Notes: generated by a model from the letters alone, not told the origin. DNA of 64,000 nucleotides from Neoceratodus forsteri (GCA_016271365.2 CM057450.1:1806375967-1806439966), one strand, 5' to 3'. Shown: positions 46,146-58,747, numbered from the stretch's first letter. Made by a program: numbers and translations.

Positions 46146-47699
46146 TATGTTAGTCTGTTAGTATTTGCTAAGCTATGTAAGCAATAATCCTAGTAAGGGT
46201 AGGAAGGGGATTTTTTTCCTGATCATCAAAAAAAACACCAAAAATGGAAACTTGGAATAGTACTTCATTTTTTAAATGTTATTTTTGTAAGGAGTACTCA
46301 TGATTGAAAAAACATTACATTGGTTACTTAGTTTGTTTAATTTAATGGGGTTTTGTTTTTAGGGCCTGTCTGTAGGTTTCTATGGCAATCAGCTGTGTTA
46401 GACTGGAGTACTAGGAACCCACCTGGAAAGCAGATACAGGATCCTGCCTGGAAAATCAATAGGGAGGGCCCAGGGGGGCATACGTATCTCAGTATTTCAC
46501 ACAATGGAATAAACTGCAGTAGCTCTGTGTTTGCCTCTTACATTTACTTGCAGTGCCAAAAATACTCTAATTAGAAAACAGATGATGAATGCAAAGATTT
46601 TCAGAGTTTAGAGGGTGACCAGAAACCAAGTAGAGGGGCGTCCACCTGAAAATTTCCAGGTATCCCAGTGGGCCAGTCTGACTCTGGCAATCAGGAATGA
46701 GAAGTGACTCATGAATTCTGTATGTTACTGTTAGTTGTCCACATTCCAAATAACACGTTCTGAACTTGGTTAAACCTGTGCAATTGTGAAGAGTTAAGAC
46801 AAGGGTTTCAGAATTTGTCTAGCCTATCAGGAAGCAGGAAATTTCCAACCCATTTTATAATCTATATTTTACTACAGATACCATTGTTCAAGTAGCCAAA
46901 TCACTACTGCAGTCCCACAGGCCTTAGATCATAGTTTATGAGTTGGTTTGGAGTATTACGCTTTGGTAAAAAGGTTCAGCGGACAATTAGCCAAAATGCT
47001 AATCTGATTTTAGACATCCATTTTAAACACTGCTGGAATCTGCATCTTCTGCTTTTCACGAAATTGCTGAAAAGCAGGAAAAAAGCTATATTCTAAAAGA
47101 TTCATATGTTTATATCTCCACTAAAACCCAATAGAACATGAACTGGCTACTGCCTTATGAAAAAGCAAATTTATTAATTGCATCCTCGTATAAAGACTGA
47201 GACAGTAAGCAATGGATCCAGTCCATCACGTATACTGTCATTAAGAGAGCCTGTGTTTTCCTTAGTAGAATCCCATTACCAAGAGTCATCTGCCTGTGTT
47301 ACCCTTTTCTGACACAGCAAATTATAAAGCATGATCTCATGCTTAGCTCATCAGGATTGCATATTCCAAACAGTCCAGATACTCTTATAACCACAAGAGC
47401 GTGTCTCATACAAATAGTTCTAAAATTCTGAAATTATATGCTCAGTTGGCAAAGCTCATTTCCCATACAGCGGTTTCTCTAATTGTCTACAAAGTAAAAC
47501 ATTTTACTTTTAAATTCAATCTCCAGTTTTTATTAAACTAGTCTTCATCATGATTCCTAATATGCCACCCAGACTGTTCTATAAGTTTTTCCTTTCCTCC
47601 AATCTGCCTTCAGTATTCTCTGACTAAAACTGTGAGCATCCACGCTGCTCCTTAATGCTACAAAAACAAAATATATGATATTTGCCCCCAGTAACAATC
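46146..47699. other. Unclassified, likely intronic
   Basis: About 1.5 kb with no recognisable gene or repeat. Short open frames such as 46353-46574 lack splice signals or domains. Confidence 0.4.
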
Positions 47700-48662
47700 A
47701 GTCATCTGACCCCTTCATCCCTGGCATTCTAGGTGATAGGGTGGAACTGGTAGAGACTTTCCAGGACCTAGGAGTATGGCTAGACAACAAACTTTCAGAA
47801 CCCACATAGATAATTTATGTAAGAATCTTAGGCCTAGGCTGGGTTTCGACTACAGAAACAAATTGAATTTACCCTTTAGATGCTCATAGAACCCTAGTCA
47901 AGGCTACATTCTTACCCCTGCTTGACTATGGTGATTTTATATACTGGTACTGCTGCTAGCCAACTCGTCAAATTAGATGTCCTGTAGCATAGGGCACTTA
48001 TATTCATGACAGGGCTGCCCGCAAGAACTCATCACTGCACCCTCTATGCAACTGTTGGCTGTCCTTCCCTCTCCACCAGGCACCTCAAAAAGTTTTACCT
48101 GTGGACCTACAAATCCCTTAGACATGATGTACCCCAATATATCTTGGACATGCTCTATAAAGCCTGTAGCATGTGCAGTCTGAGAGCATGCAACTATATT
48201 TTCCTAGAAACACCAAGAATTGCTTCTAAATACAGGAAAATGGCTTTCAGGTGACTTGCCCCAGCTTAATAGAATAAACTTCAGGCCTGCCTCAAACTGA
48301 ACTCAGTTGTGGGTTTAAGTTCCTGCAAATCTCTGATCGATCCCTACTGCTCTGATAACTGTACCTACTCCTAATATGTTGCTTTTGCTACTGATGTACT
48401 TTTGGTATGCTGCTTTATTTTTGTATACTGTATTGGGCCTGAGATTATATGTTTTTGCCTACATTCGTGCCAGGTTCTTTACTGTTATCTTAACTACTGT
48501 ATGACCTAGCAGACTATATACTATTGTAATTTATATTATTCCTCAATATGTACACCTGCCACCACTGTTTTGTTTCTGTACTGTACTGTCCTAACCAGGA
48601 CCTCCTTGTAAATGAACTTTGCTCAATGGAGCTTTTCCTGGTAAAAACCAAAATCAATGAAA
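47700..48662 (+). pseudogene. L2-like LINE 3' end
   Basis: The plus strand reads, with stops and frame changes, FQDLGVWLDNKLSEP (near 47760), LLDYGDFIYW (near 47930) and TRHLKKFYLWTYKSLRHDVP (48006-48254). These are the post-catalytic blocks of an L2-type reverse transcriptase. A 3' UTR follows and ends CTCAATGGAGCTTTTCCTGGTAAAAACCAAAATCAATGAAAT, the tail form of L2 elements. The 5' part is missing. Confidence 0.65.
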
Positions 48663-49875
48663 TATTTATATGTGCAGTTTCTGTGTTACTTGTTATGAAT
48701 TTCTTCTAAAGTCTTTTATGTGCCAGAATTGCTGTTTCCTTTGCAGTTCTCTCATTTAAAGAACTCAAGAATGCACTCATATAACCATAAGAGACTAACT
48801 GTAGATAAAAACATTTATGAAATGGGCCCTGAAAACTCTGTAACTTCATTGATCATAACATGTCACATGACTGTCAGTTGTGCCCTTACAGCTGCACACT
48901 TCATCTAAACTGCATATTTTTTTAACAAATAAATGCCCATTTATAGGTGGGATAACACACTCCAGGATGTGTGTTTATAAGAGAATTATGCACTTCCTGG
49001 GTGATTGTGGCATTTGGCTACATCTTGTACCTAACAATCACCTGAGTAACGCAGTATTCCATTATAACTGCACACCCTGTCATGTGTTATCCCTTACATA
49101 ACATAGCACACAGATGTTACAGCATTTATGCTAACTGCAGCCAAAAAGCATTGACAATACAGTATCAATCAGGAGATATGTGTGGCCTAGACCTACAGTA
49201 CATGTCTATTGATTAAGAAAACAAAGCAGCAGTTTCCCTTTTCAGATTACTGTACCTTCCTTGTTTGGTGACAAAATTGGACAAGAACAAACCACTTTTA
49301 AAACCTTAACTGACAAAGAAAAGTACAGTCGGTTCCAGACTCTATAGAAGGCAGTGGAACAGGTTTTTCTATACTAAATCACAGTTGTACTTCTCTGGAA
49401 GTTCCGGTCTAGTCAGTCCTTACCCTTCCTGGATCAGTCAAGTCAAATTTCAGACAAACTCTTGCTCTCCACAACTTGACACCCAGAAGGAGGATACAAT
49501 ACACGCAATCTCCAGGTGCTAGTAGATAGTGAGAGAAGGTTTACCCTTTTTTCTTCCAGAATTTTCCAGAGCAATAAAAATATTTCAGTACTGCCCTGCT
49601 GTAGATTGTAATCCATTAGTTTAGCAGTGAGACTGCCTATGTAGTCTGACTGGATCTGAAAGACACTCACTTTCACAATCCAGTCAGATCAAACCATAGA
49701 GAATACCCAGTGTGAGACATTCAGACACAATATAAGATCAGTGATGACCTTTGTGTGAACTGTATTATTACTGAAGTCAGACCAAAGAGCCTGGATGTGA
49801 TGGCAGCAGCACTTCGCAGGCAGAGTCTCAATCTATCCATATTTGGCAGACTGACTAGTATGTGAGAAAACAGAG
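48663..49875. other. Unclassified spacer
   Basis: No coding signal or known repeat. A pyrimidine-AG at 48740-48755 resembles a splice acceptor but is followed by stops in all frames and no donor. Confidence 0.4.
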
Positions 49876-50687
49876 TTAAAGGGGCACTGTCAGCTTTGCC
49901 CCTTCGTTTTGTGTCCAGTGTGAAAAGTGTGCCTCCTGGCACACCCCTAGCCCACATGTACTGCAAAATGCCCCTACGTGTGTAAAAGTTAAGCTTTATT
50001 ACCTTACACTGTAGTTTTGCCCGAAATATTGTTTCCCTTGGGCTGATCAGAATCCAGCCGCGTCCTGGAAGCACATCTAGGTTGGGAACACGGGTTAGAC
50101 ACGAGCGCAGTCCCGATGTACGATTTTTGCACAAGGCATCCATAAAAACATGTTATTCTTGTCCCAGCTGTTATAAACAATTGCTGTTGGCATCGCAATC
50201 ATCGAACCGAGCACTGCGAGGAGTATAATTTAAGCTTTTAGAACAGAGCTAAAATCCCGCGCATGCACTCAAAAGACATAAAGAAAGATCCTGTACACGC
50301 GCAGGAGCATGCCATTTGTGCCCATGTGCGGGAATTCAGCTTCATTCCAAAAATTTTAATTGAGCTCCTCACAGTGCTCGGTTTCATGTTTGAGATAGCA
50401 ACAGCATTTGTTTATAACAGCCGGGACAAGAATAACATGTTTTTATAGGTGCCTTGAGAAAACAAATCATACTTTGTGAGTGCGCTCGTGGCTGACCCGC
50501 GTTCCCGACCTGGATGTGCTTCCGGGACACAGCTGAATTCTGATCAGCCTGAAGAAAACAGTATTTCGGGCAAGATTACAGTTTAAGGTACAAAAGCTTA
50601 ACTTTTACACGCATTGGGCATTTTGCAGTACATGTGTGCCAGGAGGCACACTTTTCACATAGGGCAAAGCTGGCAGTGCCCCTTTAA
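49876..50687. mobile_element. TTAA-flanked foldback MITE, T2/Kolobok-like
   Basis: An 812-base unit begins TTAAAGGGGCACTGTCAGC and ends GCTGGCAGTGCCCCTTTAA. The two halves are inverted copies for over 300 bases. Left arm landmarks are GTGTGCCTCCTGGCACAC, GCAAAATGCCC, AAGTTAAGCTTT, TTCCCTTGGGCTGATCAGAAT and ACATGTTATTCTTGTCCC. All recur in reverse complement between 50350 and 50687. The centre is near 50285. TTAA at both edges is the target duplication, and TTAAAGGRR is, from memory, the terminal motif of the Xenopus T2 family (Kolobok superfamily). No transposase is encoded, so it depends on an element elsewhere. Confidence 0.8.
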
Positions 50688-50904
50688 GCTTAAACAACAG
50701 TAGCTCAGAAAAATTACCATTAAAAATGGTGGTGGGGGGAGGCAGGGGCTTCCCATCGAATTTAGAAAAATCAGGAAACATAGAAACACAGAATATGACA
50801 GCAGATAAGGACCGCTTGGCCCACCCAGTCTGCACATTTTTTCCCTTCCTGCAGTGTCAGCGCAGACCCTATTTGATCTCTGGCCCCCCCCCCCTTACTT
50901 TTCA

Positions 50905-53640
50905 TTAAAATTCCCTTATGCCTATTCTGCGTATTCTTGAATCGCAGCACATTCCACCCCCACCACTTCTGTTGGAAGAATGTTCCAGGCATCCACCACT
51001 CTTTGTGTGAAGAAGTTCTTCCTCACATCTCTCCAGAATTTCCCCCCTCCATTGTATGTCCTCTTGTCCTTGAGCACCTTTTTTTCTGAAAATACTCCCC
51101 TCCTGTACCTTATTTACCCCTGTGAGGTATTTAAAGGTCTCTATCATATCTCCTCCCTCATTCATCTCTCCCAGGGTGTACATATTGAGGTCTTTTAGTC
51201 TCTCCTCGTAGGGCTTCTTATGCAGACCCTGCACCATTTTTAATTGCTGTCTTCTGGACAGCCTCTACTCTGTGTCCTTCTGGAGATGTGGCCTCCAGAG
51301 CTGAACACAGTACTCTAGGTGTGGTCTCACCAGAGATCTATACAGAGGCAGTACCACTTCCTTCTTCTGGTGATATCCCTCGCTGTGCACCCCATCATTC
51401 CACTGGCCCTCCCTACTGCCTTGTTGCACTGCCTGGCCACCTTTAGGTAATCAGATGTGATTACCCCAGGTCTCTTTCCTGTTTGGTTGTCATCACTGCC
51501 TCATCTTCCATTTTCTACTCCGCCCCTGGGTTTCTGTGCTGTAAGTGCTTGATTTTGCACTTTTTTGCATTGAAATGCAGCTGCCATACCCTTGAGCACT
51601 CCTCAAGTTTCTCAGGTCTCTGCGCATTCTTTCTACCCTCCTGGAGTGTGCACCCTCTTGCAGATTTTGGTGTAATCTGCAAAGAAGCAGACCTTCCCTT
51701 CTGTGTCATCTGCAATTAAAGATGTTAAAGAGGACCAGTCCCAGTACTGAGCCCTGAGGCACCTCACTGGTTACTCTTCCTTCTCTGCAGTGGACTCTGT
51801 TTACCACCACACTGTGTCGCTTATCCCCTTAACCAATTTCTTACTCAGTTTTTACTACCTTTGAACCCACCTCTAAGCTGCCTAGCTTCCTTACAAGTGT
51901 CTTCTGTGGAATGGTGTCAGAAGCCTTACTGAAATCTAGGTAGGCAATGTCCACCACTCCATCCTGATGCACTTCCCTGGTCACCCAGTCAATGAAATCT
52001 ATTAGATTTCTTTAACATGACCTCCCTACCTACCCACACCCCGTGAATCCATGCTACATCAGGTATTGTAACCCACTGGATTCAAGATACTTCACAGTCC
52101 TTTCCTTCAGCAGTGCCTCCATTAGTTTCCCCACCACCGATGTCAGGCTAACTGGCCTGTAGGTGCCAGCCTTGTCCCTGCTACCACTTTTGTGAAGTGG
52201 AAACTATATCTGCCCTCCTCCAGTTCTCTGGAACCACTCCTGTTTCCAGTGAGCTGTTAAACAGGACTGTCAGAGGTGCAGCTAGTACCCCACTGAGCTA
52301 GCCCAATACCCTTGGGTGCACCCCATCTGGTCGCATCACTTTGTCTACTTTCAGATTTGCATGTCCATTTAGGACTATCTCCTCTGAAAAAGGACTAGTG
52401 TCCACTTCCCTCCCTTCAGTGCTCCCATTGCTTTTAAGTGGCCCCTCCCTTCTCCTTCCTCTGTAAACATTGAACACAAGTATTTCTTCAGGATATCTGC
52501 CTTTTCCTGGGCCTCCTCTGCATAGTCCCCCTTCCCTTTTTAACCTTGCAATCCCTCTCTTGGTCATCCTGTTTTCACTTATATACCTAAAAATGTTGTG
52601 TCCACTTTTGTTGTCCCCTGAGCTATTTTCTTTTCAGTTTGCACCTTTGTATTCCTTATTCTTTCCCTGCCTCCCTCTATCCTCCTTATGCACCTCCCTT
52701 TCCTCCTCCCGTAGCACCTCCTTATACCTTCTGAATGCTACCCTTTTAGGTTTTACCTTTCCAGCCACTTCTGTTGAGAACCATAGTGGTTTCTTTTTCC
52801 ATTTGCTTTTGCTCACTTGTTTTGCAGAGGTTTGCTGCCTTCACTATGCCCTCTCTTAGCTTTGCACACTGTTCTCCCACCCCCCAACCCGCTAGGTCAT
52901 TACTGATACATTCACCCATCTTTTTAAAATCTGCCCTCTTGAATTCCAGGACCCTCTTCCATATGTGGCTCGGTTCCACTGCCATCTTTTTGTTATTTAA
53001 CACTGTACGGTGATCACTGGTCCCCAGGTGGTATCTTACCTTGATGTCTGCAACACTGTCGCTGTTAGCAAACACCAGGTCCAGTATTGCCCCATCACGA
53101 CTGGGCTTCCTGACGAGTTGCCTGAGGCCCCCAGCAGGGAGTCCAGGATGCCACTGCTTCTAGTTGAAGCTGCAGCTGAGAGGCTTCAGACTTCATCCAG
53201 CAGATTAAAGTCTCCCACCAGTGGCACCTCCCCCTTTTCTGCTCTTTTGTCAGTGGCTTCTACCAGTAGCTTATCTAAATCCTCCCTCTGTGTTGGAGGT
53301 CTGTAGATCATGCCAATGCCAATAGTGGGTCTGTTTCCCATTTCCAGGGTGACCCACAGTACCTCCCCCCCTCCCCCCCACCGGATTCCCTGTATCTCCA
53401 TTGCTTTTATGCCTTCCCTTATATATACTGTAATATTGCCCGCCTCCTTTCTTTCCACCCTGTCTTTCTGAATTGAGTATAACCTGGTACAGCCATGTCC
53501 CAGTGCACCATGACTTGGTAATGGCCACAATATCCAGGTCTGCCTCTACCATGATGGCCTCTAGATCTGGAGTTTTATAGCCAAGACTTCTTGCATTTGC
53601 ACACATGGCCTTCCATATTTTGTTACCACTCTGCCTGCTA
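50905..53640 (-). pseudogene. CR1 element I ORF2, decayed
   Basis: Endonuclease pieces: CANARSLGYKTPDLEAIM and VAITKSW (53271-53702), where the catalytic Glu is Lys; GDFNLLDE (53186-53530); and GTSDHRTVLNN (52746-53075). The linker has KKPLWFSTEVAGKVKPK (52634-52816). Reverse transcriptase has VDKVMRPDGVHPRVLG (52298-52567) and a catalytic block near 51680 reading FADYTKIC, where the second Asp of FADD is Tyr. It continues with VWQLHFNAKKCKIKHL (51515-51715). The C-terminal part has MVQGLHKKPYEERLKDLNMY (50905-51237). Endonuclease and reverse transcriptase are both catalytically dead, apart from the frame breaks. Confidence 0.8.
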
Positions 53641-53804
53641 CCCCCTATTTCCTTTTTACCCTGTCTCCTTCCCCTCTTTCCTTTTATTGCTTGCATTCCC
53701 ATCCCCTTTCATTTCTACCACTCTGCTTCTTTTATTATTTTTGCTAGGGATTTGTCTCCCCTCAAGTTGTCCCTACTCTCTACTTTAGTCTGTGGGGACT
53801 TCGG

Positions 53805-54500
53805 CTAGTTTAAATGTTTATCAAGGTAACATTTAAACCATCCACTGTGGACCATAGTTCCCCTCCCAGATGGATGCAGGCTGACACCCCTCTATAACCC
53901 TTCATCCTTCTAGGTTGATCCCCAGTCCCCATTGAAGCCAAACATCTCCTCTCTGTACCATTCCTGCAACCATGAGTTGAAGCTCTTGGTGCGGAGAACC
54001 CTATCCTTCCCTCATTCATAGACAGGCATCACCTCAACGAAAGCCACAGAGCATGCTACATAAGACCTTTCTCCAGCTCCTTAAACTCCATCTGCACTAT
54101 CCCAGCCCCATCCCTAGCCAGGTCATTAGTGACCAGGTGGACAGTGACACCCAGCTGTCCCATCCTGCCCTGCCACACTAATGATCCTTAGGATCCACAT
54201 TCCATCCCTCTGGGCTATGGTGCCACGTAGGCACCTCACCTCCCTCTCCATCCCTTCCTTCCTAGTCCACCTCACAGTTGAGTGCCCCACTAGAAGTTGT
54301 TTCCTCCTCCACTCATGGGTCCTCTACCACTCTCCTTGGGGTCTCCACTATGGAGGACCCCCACATCCTCCCTGGCCACTACCATGGGTGCCTCCTTCCA
54401 GCAGTCCTGTACCACCAGAATGGTGAAAGAATTACATAGTGGTACTGACTGAGGAATGTGCCCCTGACTCACCATCTCACCCCACCCTTCTGGAGTCCAC
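53805..54500 (-). pseudogene. CR1 element I ORF1 esterase part
   Basis: A TAG at 53805-53807 ends a frame reading FKCYLDKHLN, the same ending as ORF1 of element C (FKCFSGKHLN). Upstream are SWLQEWYREEMFGFNGDWGS and a decayed RGVSLHPSGRG where DGLHLSxxG is expected, so the catalytic Asp-His pair is lost. Block I and linker similarity to element C lie at 54290-54480, with ILVVQDCWKEAPMVV matching the C linker AILVEHGSSMESPTV. Two or more stops are present. Confidence 0.65.
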
Positions 54501-54525
54501 CACAGTTCAGATGCAGATTCTAAAC

Positions 54526-55840
54526 CTGGACACAGTACACGAGGTGATGCCAAACCAGTGACCATTACAGTGGCAACTGCACCTCCCTTTATTTGTTGGC
54601 AGTCTCTCTCCCTATGCTCCCTAGCATTGTATTTGCCATGCCTACTGCCCTATTGCATTTTACTGATGCCTTCTTGCTGTCTGATATTATTAATCCCAAA
54701 TCCTTTTCCTCAGTAGTGCTTTTATTTATTTTTTATTTATTTTTGAAAGTTGGATTTGCAACCTTTGAGTCAGGGACTCATTTACAAAGGCACCTCATCG
54801 CAGGGAGGGTAGACATGGTTACAGTGTGAGATACAACAGTGGTAACATGCAGGTGCAATACAGATAATAAAAAGAACACAATATAGCAGTGGTTTACGGA
54901 ATAAAGTTGCATGCAGTAAATAGCAATCGTATAAAGTATAACAATAGTAGAAGTCACAACCCTGGTTGTACCGGGGAAATACCTAAGTGGAAGGGTGGCG
55001 GGGGGGGGGAACAGGGGTGAGAAAAAAAAAGGGGGGGAGCAGTTCAATGGACATTGTCAAGGCTATGGGCAAGAAACGGGGAGGGACCCCAACATTAGGT
55101 TGATTAATGGCAACTACAGCTTCGGGTGCCAAAGAGGTGGTTATGGAGAATGACTTTAAAGGGACCAATTTTGGTAGACTTAGTGACAGAGGGAGCTGAA
55201 CCATGCATTTTCTACTAACAATATTAACATCCCCATACTATATTTAGTGGTAGGATTTTTTGCCCATGTATGTGTCACCTTGCATTTTTTTGGCATTAAA
55301 ATTTTAACTGACATACCTTTGACCACCTTTCTAATTAACCCAGATCCTCCTTCATGATTTTCTGACCCCCTCCTTACGATCTACCTGGCCACAGATCGTA
55401 GTATCTTCTATAGAAAGGCACATCTTGCTCAGAATTCCTACCCACTATATCGTGGATAAATATGTTGAAGAAGACCGGTCCTAAGACTGATCCCTGTGAC
55501 AACCCGCTAGTGATCCCCGAAGTCTAAGTAGTCCCCATTTATTACTACCCTCTATGCCCTGTTGGGTAACCAACTTCATCATCTACCTGACATTTTTGTC
55601 ACTTACTCCAGGGTCCTGTCCCTTCTTAATCAACAGTTCATGTGGAATGGTTTCAGAGGCTTTGCTTTATAGTATGTCCACCGCCTGTCCCTTGTCTACT
55701 GCCTTTCTCACCCAGTTGAAGAAATCAGTCAGGTTTGTTACAGCCCCCCCCCATCTCCACTGTCATGAACCCATGTTCTCTCTTGTCCTGCTGTCCCTTT
55801 GCCTCCAGGAGAGTTATTATCCTTTACCATATTACGGTCA
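54526..55840 (-). mobile_element. CR1 element H, old fragment split by an L2 insertion
   Basis: Minus-strand reverse transcriptase fragments of a diverged CR1 at 54526-54721 and 55205-55840. The right piece reads in order a finger/palm region near 55780-55640, a QGSVLGPVFFNIF-like block near 55470-55500 and a decayed catalytic region near 55420. The left piece carries the following REVQLPLxWSLVxHHL-like segment near 54600. An L2 3' end occupies the gap. Neither end of the element is preserved. Confidence 0.6.
54722..55204 (-). mobile_element. L2-like 3' UTR fragment inside element H
   Basis: Starts on the + strand with TTTATTTATTTTTTATTTATTTTT, the reverse complement of an AAATAAATA-type L2 tail. 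It continues for about 480 bases without coding sequence. The tail orientation places it on the minus strand. It separates two parts of CR1 element H that are adjacent in other copies. The non-tail part was not matched to other L2 copies in the window. Confidence 0.5.
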
Positions 55841-56117
55841 AAAAGGAATCTTACAACCATGATTCTGATAGCACCAGATAGCCTGGACAACCATGGTGCT
55901 CCCAACTGCTATAAACATCTCACAGGACTCCACACAGTTCCCCACTAACTTGAGACAAACTAACAGTTTCTGGGGCAAAGCGATGCCCCTAAACCTGGTA
56001 TTACTCCACCTGCAAAAAATGGTTCCTGAAGAGCTAGCATTCTAACAGCTAAACTTATAAGGTGTGGAGTTTTGAAAGTGGCAAGGAAACTTCCACATGA
56101 AAATATCCACTGTTCTT
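55841..56117. other. Unclassified spacer
   Basis: No feature recognised. Confidence 0.35.
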
Positions 56118-56338
56118 TTTTTTTTAAATAATACACTTTATTAACTCTTGTTCATCATACACATAATCAAAATGTCCAGCACAATGTAAGAATCACAAAA
56201 CTACAGCTCTCGATGCGACAAAACAGCAGATCAAGGTCGAAAAACAGGTACAATAATAAGCCCTAAACAACTACACCGCCACCTCCACTCCATCCCTCCC
56301 ACTCCCTGCTCAGAGCACAGTGAGTGACACCAGACAAC
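56118..56338 (-). mobile_element. Poly(A)-tailed retroposed fragment
   Basis: On the minus strand, GTTAATAAAGTGTATTATTT is followed by ten A: a polyadenylation signal AATAAA placed about 13 bases before an A tail. This marks the 3' end of a reverse-transcribed mRNA or of a poly(A)-type LINE. The body of about 200 bases shows no recognised coding sequence. It lies at the 3' truncation point of element J. Confidence 0.5.
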
Positions 56339-56339
56339 T

Positions 56340-58560
56340 ACTTGGATGATTTCAGGTCATCAGTGATGATGATGTCCAAGTTTCTTTCTTCCCTTGTGAT
56401 TGCCAGCAACTCCCCTCCCAGCCTATAGGTGGCTTTAGGGTTTTTCTTCCCTATGTGCATGATCTTGCACTTCTTTACATTAAACCCCAGTTGCCACTCT
56501 TCTGACCATTTTCTAGTTTATCCAGATCTCTTCTCATTCTGCCCACCCCATCTGGATCATCTACTCTGTTGCAGATCTTGGTGTCATCTGCAAACAGACA
56601 AACCTTACCCTGCAGTCCATCTGCAATGTCACTGATGAAGATATTGAAGAGGGCTAGCCCCAGGACTGATTCCTGAGGTACCCCACTTGTGACTTGCATC
56701 TCTTCTGACTGTATACCATTTACCACCACTCTGGTTTTCTGCCCGTCAACCAGTTTGTCACCCAGTTGACCACTTCTGACCCACCCTGAGCCTACCCAGT
56801 TTATTAATCAATCTTCTATGTGGAACAGTATCGAAAGCTTTGCTGAAGTCAAGGTAGGCGACATCAACTGCTCCCCCTTGGTTCACCACTCTGGTTACCC
56901 AGTCAAAGAAATCTGTGAGATTAGTTTGACAGGACCTTCCTTTTGTAAACCATGCTGTCTTGGATCCTGTGCTCCTGTGGATTCCTGGTGTTGCACTATC
57001 CTTTCCTTAAGGAGTGCCTCCATAATCTTGCTCACTACTGAGGTAAGACTGACTGGTCTGTAGTTCCCTGCCTCCTCCCTGCTACCACTCTTGTGGAGCG
57101 GGATCACATGAACCCTTCTGCAGTTTTCTGGGACCTCTCCTGTGCTCAGAGACTTACTAAACAGTTCTGATAATGGCTCTGCTAGTTCCACCCTTAGCTC
57201 CTTTAGTACCCTGGGATGTATGCCATTAGGTCCCATTGCCTTGTCCACCCTGAGTTTACCGAGCTCTTGTAGGACCCTTTCTTTTGTGAAGGGACTAGTG
57301 CACACCTCCCTCCCTCCTCCCTGTGTCCATGGTGCTGAGCTGTGGGCCCTGCCCTACATTCTCTTCAGTAAATACTGAGCAGAAGTATCTATTTAGGATA
57401 GATGCTTTTATATGGTCCTCCTCCTCCTCACATGCCCCCTTATCTCCTTTGATCTTAGCAATACCCCCTCTGAACATTCTCCTTTCACTAATGTATCAAT
57501 AGAAAGTCTTGTGACCTTTTTTTCACTGTTTGTGCTAGTGTTTCCTCGGTTGGGCCTTTGCCTGCCTTACTGCCTTCCCGGCTTCCCTTAGGGAAGTTTG
57601 GTATGCCTCTCTATCTTCATCCCGCTGTGTTCCCTTATATTTCCGGAAGGCCAGCCTTTTGGCTCTGACCTTTTCTTTTTTGAGAACCAAAGTGGTTTCC
57701 TTCTTCTTCTTTTGCACTTCCTTTTCTCTCTAATACAATGGGATGTTGCTTCAAGTGTTGCATCCTTAATGCTTGCCCACTTTGTCTGTACCCCTCACCT
57801 GTATTTCTTTTTGCCAGGGCTAGCTTAACTCTGTTGGCCATGTTATCAAAGTCAGCTCCTCTGAAGTCACATATTTTTGCCTTGGAATGAGATGATTTAG
57901 TTCTAGTGACCAAATTGAACCATACCATGTGATGGTCACTGGCCCCCAGGTGACCTTCTACCTTTAGATCTTTGATCCTTTCTCTGTTAGTCAGTACTAG
58001 ATCTAGGATAGCCCTTTCTCTTGTGGGTTGTTGTACCAGTTGTTTGAGGCCCTCCCCCTGCAGGGAATCCACCATGTGTCTAGTTCTGGCAGATGTTTCT
58101 GCTGGTATTGACCAATCTGTATCTGGCATGTTGAAGTCTCCCATTATCAGAACTTCCCCTTTAGCTGTCATGTTTTGTATATCTTCTAACAGTAATGTGT
58201 CTATGTCCTCCTCCTGGTCTGGGGCCTGTAGACAACCCCAGTTCGTATGGCTGTCCTATTTCCTGTTTCCAAGGTGACCCACAGTTCTTCTGGCTCCTTA
58301 CAGTATGTGTATTCTGAATGTCTGTAGCTTTGACATTTTCATTGACATACAGGGCCACTCCACCCCCCCCCCTTTTTGCACCTCTGTCTCTTCTGAACAG
58401 TACATAGCCAGGTACTGAAGTCTCCCAAGTGTGGCTACTGGTAAACCACATCTCGCTAATTGTTACTATGTCCAGTTTAGCCTCTGTCATTATTGCCTGC
58501 AGGTCTGGGATCTTGTTTCCCAGACTGGGAGCATTTGTACATGATTTTCCATTGGCCAGA
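56340..58560 (-). pseudogene. CR1 element J ORF2, 3'-truncated
   Basis: Endonuclease: MTEAKLDIVTISEMWFTSS with the catalytic Glu kept (58161-58490), GEVLIMGDFNMPDTDW, LDLVLTNRERIKDL and GASDHHMVWFNL (57635-58171). A frameshift lies between 57700 and 57640. The linker with KRLAFRKYKGTQRDEDRE is at 57535-57717. Reverse transcriptase: AMGPNGIHPRVLKELRVEL and KSGSREEAGNYRPVSLTSVV (56895-57305), SGVPQESVLGLALFNIF and LFADDTKICNRVDDPDG (56475-56729). GDFN, SDHH and FADD are all intact. The sequence ends before the WRPHL block. Frame breaks and the 3' loss inactivate it. Confidence 0.87.
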
Positions 58561-58747
58561 TTTCAGTGTGTTAGTTGTTGGGTGAGGTCTGACGTTTCCC
58601 TGTGCGTTGTGTGGGGAGCGGATCTTTCCTTACCTGGTGATGCAAATGAACTGCAAACATGCTGAACTCCTGTTTGACCACTAGCTGATGGGGGAAGGGT
58701 GTTCTTCCCATTCGACGTATGGGATGCTGCACCCCTCTCCCCATTTG

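Larger units (their letters stand above)
50768..54525 (-). mobile_element. CR1 element I, 5' part truncated in ORF1
   Basis: Minus-strand CR1. Its 3' terminus at about 50775 reads GCCAAGCGGTCCTTATCTGC then TTCTGTGTTTCTATG. ORF2 spans about 50905-53640, and ORF1 runs from 53805 to about 54500. The ORF1 cysteine cluster and the 5' UTR are absent. The 5' edge abuts another CR1 fragment at about 54526. Older and more mutated than elements C, D and G. Confidence 0.8.

Noticed and set aside
48735..48800. Splice acceptor and exon
   Set aside because: A pyrimidine tract and AG are present, but stops follow in all frames and no donor is near.
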